Position numbers and translations under genes: made by a program. From Vulcanimicrobiota bacterium (GTDB lineage: Bacteria > Vulcanimicrobiota > Vulcanimicrobiia > Vulcanimicrobiales > Vulcanimicrobiaceae), in contig JABEUW010000127.1 in the NCBI GenBank assembly GCA_013043945.1, positions 1-11,372 of the forward strand: a DNA stretch of 11,372 nt, read 5' to 3'. The notes under the pieces were generated by a model, which worked only from the letters and a program-made list of their open reading frames with translations, was not told the DNA's origin and did not search any database. Positions 1 through 6,610 of this stretch are shown here, one piece after another (position 1 is the first letter of the stretch; each line of letters begins with the position of its first letter).

Positions 1-459
1 GAGACGCTCACCAACGAACTCATCGAGGCGGCGCGCGCGACGATCGCCGAGATCGATGCGCTCGGCGGCAGCATCGCCGCCATCGAGAGCGGTTGGATGC
101 AAGGGCGCATCGGCGATTCGGCGTATCTCGCCCAGCAAGCGATCGAGCGAAAAGAAGCGATCGTCGTCGGCGTGAATGCCTTCGTCGACGCGGATACGCG
201 TGCCGCGACGCCGGCGCTCCAGCGCATCGACGAACGCGTGGAACGCGAGCAGATGGAGCGCCTCCAACGCTTCCGCTCGCTCCGCGACGGTGGCGCCGTC
301 GCAGGTCGCCTCGCCTCCGTTCGCAACGCCGCAGCGGGGAGCGAGAACCTGATGCCGCATTTCCTCGAAGCGGTCGACGCCGGAGCGACGCTCGGCGAGA
401 TCTGCAACGTCTTGCGCGAGGTTTTCGGCACCTATCACGCCCGGGAGAGCCTCGCGTGA
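1..459 (+). CDS. mcmA: Methylmalonyl-CoA mutase, catalytic subunit (3' end only)
   Basis: The frame is open from the first base and ends in TGA at 457-459, giving the last 152 residues of a protein that begins outside the window. The tail resembles the end of the TIM-barrel catalytic domain of acyl-CoA mutases: an 'ESGWMQGRIGDSAY' segment, a basic helical stretch, and the near-terminal 'ATLGEICNVLREVFGTY' motif. In the family this enzyme interconverts methylmalonyl-CoA and succinyl-CoA using adenosylcobalamin. The protein stops right after the catalytic domain, so the B12-binding domain must be a separate subunit encoded elsewhere, as in the split archaeal/Chloroflexi-type enzymes. The next gene overlaps it by GTGA and encodes the epimerase, which favours methylmalonyl-CoA over isobutyryl-CoA mutase; from this fragment alone the two cannot be separated with certainty. 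Confidence 0.85.
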   Translation, partial: ETLTNELIEAARATIAEIDALGGSIAAIESGWMQGRIGDSAYLAQQAIERKEAIVVGVNAFVDADTRAATPALQRIDERVEREQMERLQRFRSLRDGGAVAGRLASVRNAAAGSENLMPHFLEAVDAGATLGEICNVLREVFGTYHARESLA

Positions 460-860
460 AGATCGACCATATCGCGATCGTCGTCGCCGACCTCGAGGCG
501 ACGCTGGCGATCTACACGCAGAGCCTTGGATTCAAGCAGATCTATCGCGAGAGGATCGCCGATCAGGGCGTCGAGGCGGTCGGCCTCCAGGCCGGGGACT
601 CGACGATCGAGCTGCTGCGTCCGCTCGATGAACGCTCGCCGATCGCCCGCTTCCGCGGGGAGGCAGCGAGCAAGCTCCACCATACGGCCTATCGCGTCGA
701 CGATCTGGTCGCCGAGATCGCCGCCCTACGCGCGCGCGGCATCCGCATGATCGACGAACGCCCCCGCAAGGGGGCACATGGAAACCTCATCGCCTTCATT
801 CACCCCGCCTCGACCGCCGGCGTCCTGGTCGAGCTCTGCCAGCAGGAGCACCGCGCGTAA
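456..860 (+). CDS. mce: Methylmalonyl-CoA epimerase
   Basis: A 134-aa protein, the usual length for this single-domain vicinal-oxygen-chelate enzyme, which interconverts (S)- and (R)-methylmalonyl-CoA so that the mutase can use it. The start is GTG at 456, set by a GGGAGAG ribosome binding site at 443-449 and by the conserved N-terminus 'KIDHIAIVVADLEATL'. An in-frame ORF runs further upstream, but only in the shadow of the mutase gene. Likely metal ligands are His5, Glu52 (in 'STIELLRP'), His76 (in 'LHHTAYRV') and Glu126 (in 'GVLVELCQ'), matching the two babababb half-repeats of the family. The GTGA overlap with the mutase stop implies translational coupling. The adjacent B12-dependent mutase makes another VOC enzyme unlikely. 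Confidence 0.93.
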   Translation: MKIDHIAIVVADLEATLAIYTQSLGFKQIYRERIADQGVEAVGLQAGDSTIELLRPLDERSPIARFRGEAASKLHHTAYRVDDLVAEIAALRARGIRMIDERPRKGAHGNLIAFIHPASTAGVLVELCQQEHRA

Positions 861-945
861 GGCTCCTGCACTTCTCAGCTTCTTCTTACGCTCTCCCAAT
901 TGCGGCGTTACCATCGTTCCAGCAACGCCACTGCAGGGAGAGCAA
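861..945. other. Intergenic gap before the radical SAM gene
   Basis: These 85 bases separate the epimerase from the radical SAM gene. I see no clear -35/-10 pair and no hairpin followed by a T-tract. The only firm signal is the ribosome binding site at its 3' end. The gap leaves it open whether the radical SAM gene has its own promoter or is read through from the mutase-epimerase unit. Confidence 0.4.
936..940 (+). promoter_or_regulatory. Ribosome binding site of the radical SAM gene
   Basis: GGGAG (within AGGGAGAG, 935-942) lies five bases before ATG 946. It decides the start of the radical SAM protein: the frame is open back to 778, but that upstream part overlaps the epimerase in another frame and resembles nothing. 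Confidence 0.75.
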
Positions 946-2118
946 ATGTTTAACGTCACCCGGATTCTGTGCGACCTCGAGCAACCGATGGATGGCCATC
1001 GCTATGGCCGTGGAAACGACGCTGAAAAGAGCGCGCGGGGGCGCCGCCCGGTCGTCGTCTGGAACGTAACGAGAACCTGCAATCTGCGCTGCGTGCACTG
1101 CTATAGCGACTCTGAGGCGAAGCATTACGAAGGCGAGCTCAACCACGAGGAAGCCCTCAAGCTCGTCGACGACCTCGCCGATTACGGCGTTCCGGCGCTC
1201 CTCCTCTCCGGCGGCGAGCCGCTCACGCGCCCCGATCTCTTCGAGATCGCGCGTCACGCTCGAAGCAAGGGGCTCAAACTCACGCTCTCGACCAACGGCA
1301 CGCTCATCGACCGCAAACGTGCGGAGGCGATCAAAGAGACCGGCTTCACCTACGTCGGCATTTCGTTCGACGGCATGGGTGCGACCAACGATCTCTTCCG
1401 CGGGCACCCCGGTGCCTTCGACCGCGCCCGCCAGGCGATTCGCGAACTGCGCACCGTCGGACAGAAAGTTGGTCTTCGCCTCACGCTGACGCCACAGACC
1501 ATCGCCGATCTCGACGAGATCTTCGATTTCATCGAGCGCGAGGGCATCGAACGCGCCTGCTTTTACCATCTCGTTCCCGCCGGGCGCGGCCGCGCTGCGA
1601 CAACGCTCGATCTCGATGCGGCGCGCGGTGCGGTGAGCCGCATTTTCGAACGGACGCTTGACCTCGCTCAGCGCGGCGATCCGCGCGAAATACTCACCGT
1701 CGACAATCACGCCGATGCACCGTTCGCCTATCTCACGCTCGCTGCAGCCTCGCCACAGCGTGCCGCGAAAGCACGCGAGATGCTGCTTTGGAACGGCGGC
1801 GCGAGCCATTCAACCGGTCGCGGCATCGGAAATATCGATTTCTACGGCAACGTTCACCCCGACCAATTCATGCAGCAAATCACGCTCGGTAACGTGCGCG
1901 ACCGCAAATTCAGCGAGATCTGGCAGGATGAAAGCATCGAAACGCTCGCCGAACTCCGCGACCGATCGAAGCAGATTCACGGGCGTTGCGCGAGTTGCAA
2001 TTTCTTCGATCTCTGCGGTGGAGGTTTCCGCGCACGCTCGCTCGGCATGACCGGCGACATGTGGGGCTCCGATCCGGGTTGCTATCTCAGAGATGAGGAG
2101 ATCGCACAGATCGCGTAG
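946..2118 (+). CDS. ahbC: Radical SAM tetrapyrrole-modifying protein, AhbC/NirJ-like
   Basis: A 390-aa radical SAM enzyme. The [4Fe-4S] site is Cys45-x3-Cys49-x2-Cys52 in 'WNVTRTCNLRCVHCYS', followed by 'LLLSGGEPLTRPDLFE' (SAM-binding GGEP) and 'STNGTLI'. A second, SPASM-like cysteine cluster sits near the C-terminus: Cys348-x2-Cys351-x5-Cys357 and Cys379 in 'DPGCYL'. The pattern 'CASC..FDLCGG..RARS...DPGCYL' is typical of AhbC (12,18-didecarboxysiroheme deacetylase of the siroheme-dependent heme route) and NirJ (heme d1 pathway). The N-terminal 'YGR' plus 'RPVVVWN' favours AhbC. No other siroheme, heme or nir gene is in the window, so the substrate is an inference; a peptide-modifying SPASM enzyme is the alternative. 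Its 3' end overlaps the convergent DUF4127 gene by 32 bases. Confidence 0.72.
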   Translation: MFNVTRILCDLEQPMDGHRYGRGNDAEKSARGRRPVVVWNVTRTCNLRCVHCYSDSEAKHYEGELNHEEALKLVDDLADYGVPALLLSGGEPLTRPDLFEIARHARSKGLKLTLSTNGTLIDRKRAEAIKETGFTYVGISFDGMGATNDLFRGHPGAFDRARQAIRELRTVGQKVGLRLTLTPQTIADLDEIFDFIEREGIERACFYHLVPAGRGRAATTLDLDAARGAVSRIFERTLDLAQRGDPREILTVDNHADAPFAYLTLAAASPQRAAKAREMLLWNGGASHSTGRGIGNIDFYGNVHPDQFMQQITLGNVRDRKFSEIWQDESIETLAELRDRSKQIHGRCASCNFFDLCGGGFRARSLGMTGDMWGSDPGCYLRDEEIAQIA

Positions 2119-3691
2119 GCTCGATATTCGGTGCGATCGCGGGCTCGATCTCGCACTCGAAGGTGCGATCCCAGGGAAGCGTAATGCGGAGCGCAGCGAT
2201 GTGATCGTTCGGCGCAAGCGCGGCGAGCAGTCCCGGCGCGTACTGCCAGAGCGCGGCGCTCGCGAGGTGTTGCGTACGCGCCGCAACGGTGGGTAAGAGA
2301 TAGGTGTGATCGAGGATGCCCTCGGCGGCGAGCGCACGCTCGAGTTCGGGGCGCACGAGTGCGTGGAAATAGACGTCGTCGAGAATACGGTCGAAGGTAA
2401 ACGTGAGTTGCGCGTGTCGATTGAAGGTGCCCAATCGCCTCCCGGCACCCGCGGCGACCGCCTCAGCGAGTGCGGTCCCAACGCTGTTCGCGTCGGTATT
2501 CCAGGATGCGTAGGCATCGAGTCGAGCCGCGACACCGCCCTGCAGCAAGCGTTGCATGAACGTGAGTTCCGCATCGTCGTTGCCGTCGAGAAAGCTCAGA
2601 TCGACTAATGCGATCCGTCGACCGCGCGCGAGCGAGCGCCGCATCGAAGCGAGGGCCGCATCATCCTCCCGCGCCGTGGTATGCGGCACGCGAACTTCGA
2701 GCACGATATCGGGGCGTCGCCGAACTTCGCGGCCGCCGACGAGCCGCACGAGCGATGCAATCGTCTCCCCGATCGGCTCGAATTCCAGCGGATCCCGAAC
2801 CATCGCACCGGAGGGCGTCGCATAGCGAACGGCGATGCGCGGGCTCCACTGCGCGTCGCGAGCCATCGCGTGCGCGACAAGCACCATTCCGAGTTCGTCG
2901 GCGCCGGGTTCGATCGAGGAGCGCCCCGGCGGTACGTCGAGCCGCTCCATCGCGCGTAATTGTGCGAGCTCGGGAACGTGCAGCCCGACCGCGCCCGCAT
3001 CATCTTGTCCGATGACGAGCCGATCGATCGTGCTGGCGCCGGTCGCAAGCAACAACGAGCGGTCGAGCGCGAGATTGCGCGCGCGTACCGCGAGATAGGC
3101 AGCGAGCGCCGTCGGGCCGGCGAGCGCGCGCAGGCGCGCCGCGTAGGCGTCATCTCGCGCGGGAAGCGGGTCGGGAAGATTCGCATAGCGTTGGATATAT
3201 TTCCATACCGGATATGCGGCAAAGAAATGCTCCGCCGCGCCGATCGGCGGCACCCCGGTCGGCGCGAGCCGGACGACGGTGGCGAACGCTGCAACCCACG
3301 CATGCGGGTCGCGTCCGTGCAGCCGTGCGATCGCGCCGAGCCGCAAGAACGCGGTTGCGTAATCGGGACCGGGAATGCGCGAGGCAACCAAACCGCCATA
3401 CGCGAGCATGTCGGTCGAAATCACCGCACTTCCGAAGCCGTGCGCGGCGCTCTGCCGGTCGAGCCAACGCCCGATCGCCGTAGGATCGCCGGCACGAAGG
3501 TAGTTTCCCAGCAACCGCCGGCGCGGTTCGAGAACGGGAACGCCGGAGATCGCTCCGAGCATCGCGGGGAGTTGGCGCGTCACCGGACGATCGTCGAGTG
3601 GGACGAAGAGGACCGGGGCGTTCGCCGCGCGCGCGATCGCGCTGCAGAGCAGCGATACGACGAGCGTCGCAAGCAGCGTTACGCGCTTCAC
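2087..3691 (-). CDS. Exported DUF4127 family protein, function unknown
   Basis: A 534-aa protein, recognised as DUF4127 by the ordered landmarks of that family: 'PLDDRP' (31-36), 'STDMLAYGG' (92-100), 'QDDAGAVGLH' (229-238), 'PGADELG' (262-268), 'AYASWNTDANSVGT' (393-406), 'DDVYFH' (438-443) and 'LPWDRTFE' near the end. Many of these carry Asp, Asn, His or Glu, as an enzyme active site would, but I know of no assigned activity. The start is GTG at 3691, chosen because it overlaps the murQ stop as GTGA and is followed at once by a signal peptide (KR, then hydrophobic residues 4-19, cleavage likely near 'ARA', 22). The frame stays open 48 codons upstream, but those lie inside murQ and look random. 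As the coupled last gene of a peptidoglycan-recycling operon it probably acts on a wall-derived sugar or glycan outside the cytoplasm; this is inference. Confidence 0.88.
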   Translation of the reverse strand: MKRVTLLATLVVSLLCSAIARAANAPVLFVPLDDRPVTRQLPAMLGAISGVPVLEPRRRLLGNYLRAGDPTAIGRWLDRQSAAHGFGSAVISTDMLAYGGLVASRIPGPDYATAFLRLGAIARLHGRDPHAWVAAFATVVRLAPTGVPPIGAAEHFFAAYPVWKYIQRYANLPDPLPARDDAYAARLRALAGPTALAAYLAVRARNLALDRSLLLATGASTIDRLVIGQDDAGAVGLHVPELAQLRAMERLDVPPGRSSIEPGADELGMVLVAHAMARDAQWSPRIAVRYATPSGAMVRDPLEFEPIGETIASLVRLVGGREVRRRPDIVLEVRVPHTTAREDDAALASMRRSLARGRRIALVDLSFLDGNDDAELTFMQRLLQGGVAARLDAYASWNTDANSVGTALAEAVAAGAGRRLGTFNRHAQLTFTFDRILDDVYFHALVRPELERALAAEGILDHTYLLPTVAARTQHLASAALWQYAPGLLAALAPNDHIAALRITLPWDRTFECEIEPAIAPNIEPTRSVRSPHL

Positions 3692-4566
3692 CGAAGGTCG
3701 CGCAATCGTCCGCCGCTGCGCGCCAATGCTTCGCTGGCGCCGCGCGCATCGCTTCCCAGCCATGCCATCGCAATCGCGAGTTTCACGGAAGCTCCGGCAT
3801 CGGCGAGCAACGCACACGCACGGTCGCGCTCGCACGGAACCGCGCGCATCACGATCCGCTCCGCACGATCGCGTAACTTCTCATTGGTGACGACAACGTC
3901 GACCATCAGGTTTTCATAGGTGGTTCCGAGCGCGACCATCACCGAGGTCGAGAGCGCGTTGAGCGCGATTTTCTGCGCCGTTCCGGCGATGACGCGCGTC
4001 GATCCGGCGAGCGGTTCGGCTCCGGTCGCGAGAAAGATGGGAAACGCGGCATCGGCCAAGAGCGGCGCCTCGCGATCGTTGGCGATCGCGATCGTGAGCG
4101 CTCCACGTGCGCGCGCCGTTCGCAACGCGGAGCGCACGTAGGGTGCGCGCCCACTCGCCGAGAGCGCGATCGCAACGTCGCCTTCGTGGACGCAGGCCAT
4201 ATCGCGTTCGCCCGCTCCTTCGTCGTCCTCCGCGCCTTCGATCGCTCCAAGAAAGGCCGCCTCTCCGCCGGCGAGATGTATGCAGAGTCGGCGCGGATCG
4301 AGGCCGAAGGTCGGGTGCAGTTCCACGGCGTCGAGCGCGGCGATACGGCCGCTACTGCCGGCGCCGATCGTGTGCCAGGTTGCGCCGCGCTCCATCGCCT
4401 CGGCCGCCCCGCGAGCGGCGGCGGCGATCTCATCGCGCGCCGCTTCGACCGCCTCCATCGCACGCCGTTGCACTGCGACGATCTCGCCGACGCACTCGGC
4501 AACATCGAGTGTATCTAACGCCGCTCGTTGCGTGATCGCTTCGGTCTCAGGAAGGGCATCGCTCAT
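3688..4566 (-). CDS. murQ: N-acetylmuramic acid 6-phosphate etherase
   Basis: A 292-aa SIS-domain lyase that cleaves the lactyl ether of MurNAc-6-P to give GlcNAc-6-P and D-lactate in the cytoplasm. The SIS phosphosugar site is 'GAGSSGRIAALDAVELHPTFG' (68-88), with Glu82 the expected catalytic acid/base. 'EGAEDDEG' (110-117) carries the second conserved acid, probably Glu113. 'ALSASGRAPYV' and 'PLAGSTRVIAGTAQKIALNALST...NLMVDV' complete the signature. Length matches the roughly 300-aa family. The N-terminal TERR-like motif is altered to 'TQRAALDTLD'. ATG 4566 overlaps the stop of the upstream kinase gene (ATGA) and its own stop overlaps the DUF4127 start (GTGA). No Shine-Dalgarno sequence precedes it, so translation probably depends on coupling. 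Confidence 0.95.
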   Translation of the reverse strand: MSDALPETEAITQRAALDTLDVAECVGEIVAVQRRAMEAVEAARDEIAAAARGAAEAMERGATWHTIGAGSSGRIAALDAVELHPTFGLDPRRLCIHLAGGEAAFLGAIEGAEDDEGAGERDMACVHEGDVAIALSASGRAPYVRSALRTARARGALTIAIANDREAPLLADAAFPIFLATGAEPLAGSTRVIAGTAQKIALNALSTSVMVALGTTYENLMVDVVVTNEKLRDRAERIVMRAVPCERDRACALLADAGASVKLAIAMAWLGSDARGASEALARSGGRLRDLR

Positions 4567-5459
4567 CGCGCCGCGCTCGCACGCTCCGCTAAAACGAGCG
4601 CTCCTTCGACGGGCTCACCGGAGAATTTGAGGATCGTCATTAAGGGCGCCTCGTTCGAGAGACGCGTCTCGAACAGAAAGGTCAGAAGCGAATTTTCGCG
4701 GATGAGTCCACCGCAGAGTGCGAGCGTGAAGGGGCGCTGCAGCGCATCGAGTCGGCGCAAGAGCGCGCGAACGAGATCGGCGAGCTCTAACGCCGCTCCC
4801 TGGACGATCTTGACCGCCGATCGCTCGCCGGTATCGGCGGCGGCGAGCACGATCGGTGCGAGCGCGGCGATCGTTGCGACGGGCACCGGCGTGCGATAGA
4901 TCGCGGCGAAAAGCGCGGCCCGGTCTGCGCAATCCAACGCACGTTCGATGCCTGCGAACCAGGGGTCGCGCGGCGCCCGCTCTTCGTAGGAGCGTAGCAC
5001 GAGACGCGCCGCTGCAATGCCGAGCGCGAATCCCGCACCGTCATCGCCGAGAAGATAGCCGCCACCGCCGAGCGCGACGCGCCGATCGCCGCTCTCGCCG
5101 TACGCTCCGCTTCCCGTGCCGACGACCAACACGGCTCCCTCGCCCTGCGGGATCGCCGCTCGCAATGCAATCTCGAGATCGCTCGTGCACGCGATGCGCG
5201 CGCGCGGAAATGCGGCGCGCAAGGTCGCTTCAAACGCCTCGGCGAGACCGGGCTTCGATATCCCGGCAGAGCCGAGCACCACCGCATCGGGCTCCCGTTC
5301 GATATTGAGATCGCGGACGAGCATGCGGAGAACTTCCTGCACGGCATCGAGCGCGAGCACCGATGGATTCGCGGGGCCTCCTTCAGCGCGCACGACCCGC
5401 TCGCCATCGCGCAGCACAGCGAGGCTCTTACTTCCGCCGAGATCGATCCCTACAATCAT
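4563..5459 (-). CDS. BadF/BcrA-type N-acetylglucosamine (MurNAc/GlcNAc) kinase
   Basis: A 298-aa ASKHA-fold sugar kinase. Motifs are phosphate-1 'GIDLGGSKS' (4-12), 'SDLEIAL' with Asp94 the likely catalytic base, phosphate-2 'VVGTGSGAYG' (112-121), 'GGGGYLLGDDGAGFALG' (131-147) and the adenosine-side 'LCGGLI' (248-253), ending with 'GEPVEGALVLA'. The family includes eukaryotic NAGK and clostridial MurK, which phosphorylate GlcNAc and/or MurNAc at O-6. Because AnmK next door handles anhydroMurNAc, the most economical job here is phosphorylation of the GlcNAc freed by NagZ, with MurNAc a possible second substrate. ATG 5459 overlaps the anmK stop (ATGA) and has its own good ribosome binding site. 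Glucosamine kinase is the main alternative. Confidence 0.85.
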   Translation of the reverse strand: MIVGIDLGGSKSLAVLRDGERVVRAEGGPANPSVLALDAVQEVLRMLVRDLNIEREPDAVVLGSAGISKPGLAEAFEATLRAAFPRARIACTSDLEIALRAAIPQGEGAVLVVGTGSGAYGESGDRRVALGGGGYLLGDDGAGFALGIAAARLVLRSYEERAPRDPWFAGIERALDCADRAALFAAIYRTPVPVATIAALAPIVLAAADTGERSAVKIVQGAALELADLVRALLRRLDALQRPFTLALCGGLIRENSLLTFLFETRLSNEAPLMTILKFSGEPVEGALVLAERASAAR

Positions 5460-6610
5460 TCTGCCTCTTCCTTTGCGATTTTCGCGAGCAGTGCCGGAAG
5501 ATCGTGCGGTGCGATCGCACCGAGAACGCTCCGCTTCCGCGCGCCCGTTACCGAGGGAAGATTCGCGCTGCGCTCGCGCAGCGTTTCGTAGCCAAGAACG
5601 GCGAAGGCAATCGCCTCCTTTGCATCGACCGGCATCCCCACAGCGTCGCTGGTTTCGACGCGCGCTCGTGAAAGCCGTCTGCCCAGAGCGCGCAGGAACG
5701 CTCGATTGCGTGCGCCACCGCCGGAGCAGAGCACGCGCGCGTCGGCGAATCGATGGAGTTCGAGCGCTCGTGCGATGCTTTCGACCGTGAGCTCGAGGAG
5801 CGTCGCCAATGCATCGTTGAGAGCGAGCGCGCGAAGATCCTCCCGAAAACGCTTCACGAAGGGCTCGCCGAAACGTTCGCGACCCGTCGATTTCGGCGCG
5901 GCCATTGCAAAATAGGGATCCTCGAGCATCGCGGCAAGCACTCTCGCGTCGGGGCGTCCGCGCGCCGCGCCCTCACCGTCTTCATCGAAGGCGGCTCGTC
6001 CCTCGCTCGCTTCGCGAACCCACGCGTCGAGCAGCATATTTCCCGGACCGGTATCGAAGGCGACGATATGTTCGTGCTCGGGGTGCGCCCCAGGTGGGAG
6101 CAGGGTGACGTTCGCGATACCGCCGCAATTGAGTGCGACGCGCTTCTCGAACGGGTCGGCGAGTACGAGCGCGTCGACGTATGGGACTAATGGGGCGCCC
6201 GATCCACCGAGCGCGCAGTCGGCACTGCGAAAATCGAAGCAGACGCTAGCGGCGATGCGATCGCGCAACGCGAACGGATCGCCGATCTGCAAGGTCAACG
6301 CCGCCGCTCCGTCGTGGAAGATCGTTTGCCCGTGCATCGCAGCAAAATCGACGCTGCGACCGCCGAGAAAGCACTCTGCTGCATCGGCGTGCGCGAACCC
6401 GAGCGCGCGGTGCAGGCGGGCGACCGCAGCGATCTCGCTCCTCCCTCGGCGCACGATATCGTCGAGCAGCGTCGACGTGCTTGCATCGAATCCGACCGTA
6501 CGCGCGTCGCGTACCTCCAACTGCAGCCGCTCACCTTTTGCCCGTAGCTCGACGAGCGCGCAATCGATGCCGTCGAGCGAGGTGCCGCTCATCATTCCTA
6601 AGGCGATCAC
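5456..6610 (-). CDS. anmK: Anhydro-N-acetylmuramic acid kinase
   Basis: A 384-aa enzyme of typical family length that both opens the 1,6-anhydro ring and phosphorylates anhydroMurNAc, giving MurNAc-6-P for MurQ. Signature motifs in order are 'GMMSGTSLDGID' (5-16), 'AMHGQTIFHDG' (91-101), 'ALNCGGIANVT', 'AFDTGPGN' (184-191, with Asp186 the expected catalytic base), 'APKSTGRERFG', 'CSGGGARNRAF' and 'GMPVDAKEAIAFAVLG'. The start codon is GTG at 6610 and overlaps the stop of the upstream hydrolase (GTGA). Later ATG codons at residues 6-7 would remove the first strand of the fold. The substrate arises from lytic transglycosylases, so the cell should carry these and an anhydro-muropeptide importer; neither is in the window. 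Confidence 0.96.
   Translation of the reverse strand: MIALGMMSGTSLDGIDCALVELRAKGERLQLEVRDARTVGFDASTSTLLDDIVRRGRSEIAAVARLHRALGFAHADAAECFLGGRSVDFAAMHGQTIFHDGAAALTLQIGDPFALRDRIAASVCFDFRSADCALGGSGAPLVPYVDALVLADPFEKRVALNCGGIANVTLLPPGAHPEHEHIVAFDTGPGNMLLDAWVREASEGRAAFDEDGEGAARGRPDARVLAAMLEDPYFAMAAPKSTGRERFGEPFVKRFREDLRALALNDALATLLELTVESIARALELHRFADARVLCSGGGARNRAFLRALGRRLSRARVETSDAVGMPVDAKEAIAFAVLGYETLRERSANLPSVTGARKRSVLGAIAPHDLPALLAKIAKEEAE
5464..5473 (-). promoter_or_regulatory. Ribosome binding site of the sugar kinase gene
   Basis: On the minus strand AAGGAAGAGG ends four bases before ATG 5459. It lies inside the last codons of anmK, encoding part of 'AKEEAE'. Among the overlapping genes of this operon it is the one with a clear Shine-Dalgarno sequence, so the kinase may be translated more than its neighbours. 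Confidence 0.6.

Noticed and set aside
93..455. N-terminal extension of the epimerase frame back to 93
   Set aside because: It is Arg-rich, matches no family, and overlaps the mutase in another frame; the epimerase N-terminus is complete from GTG 456.
760..775. Perfect hairpin GCCCCC-GCAA-GGGGGC, possible terminator
   Set aside because: It lies inside the epimerase coding sequence (residues RPRKGA of the conserved fold) and is not followed by a T-tract, so it is most likely a product of codon choice.
886..1809. Minus-strand ORF opposite the radical SAM gene
   Set aside because: Its sequence mirrors the codons of the radical SAM protein and has no motif of its own.
3692..3835. 48-codon upstream extension of the DUF4127 gene
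   Set aside because: It lies within the murQ coding region, is rich in Arg and Cys, and would bury the signal peptide.
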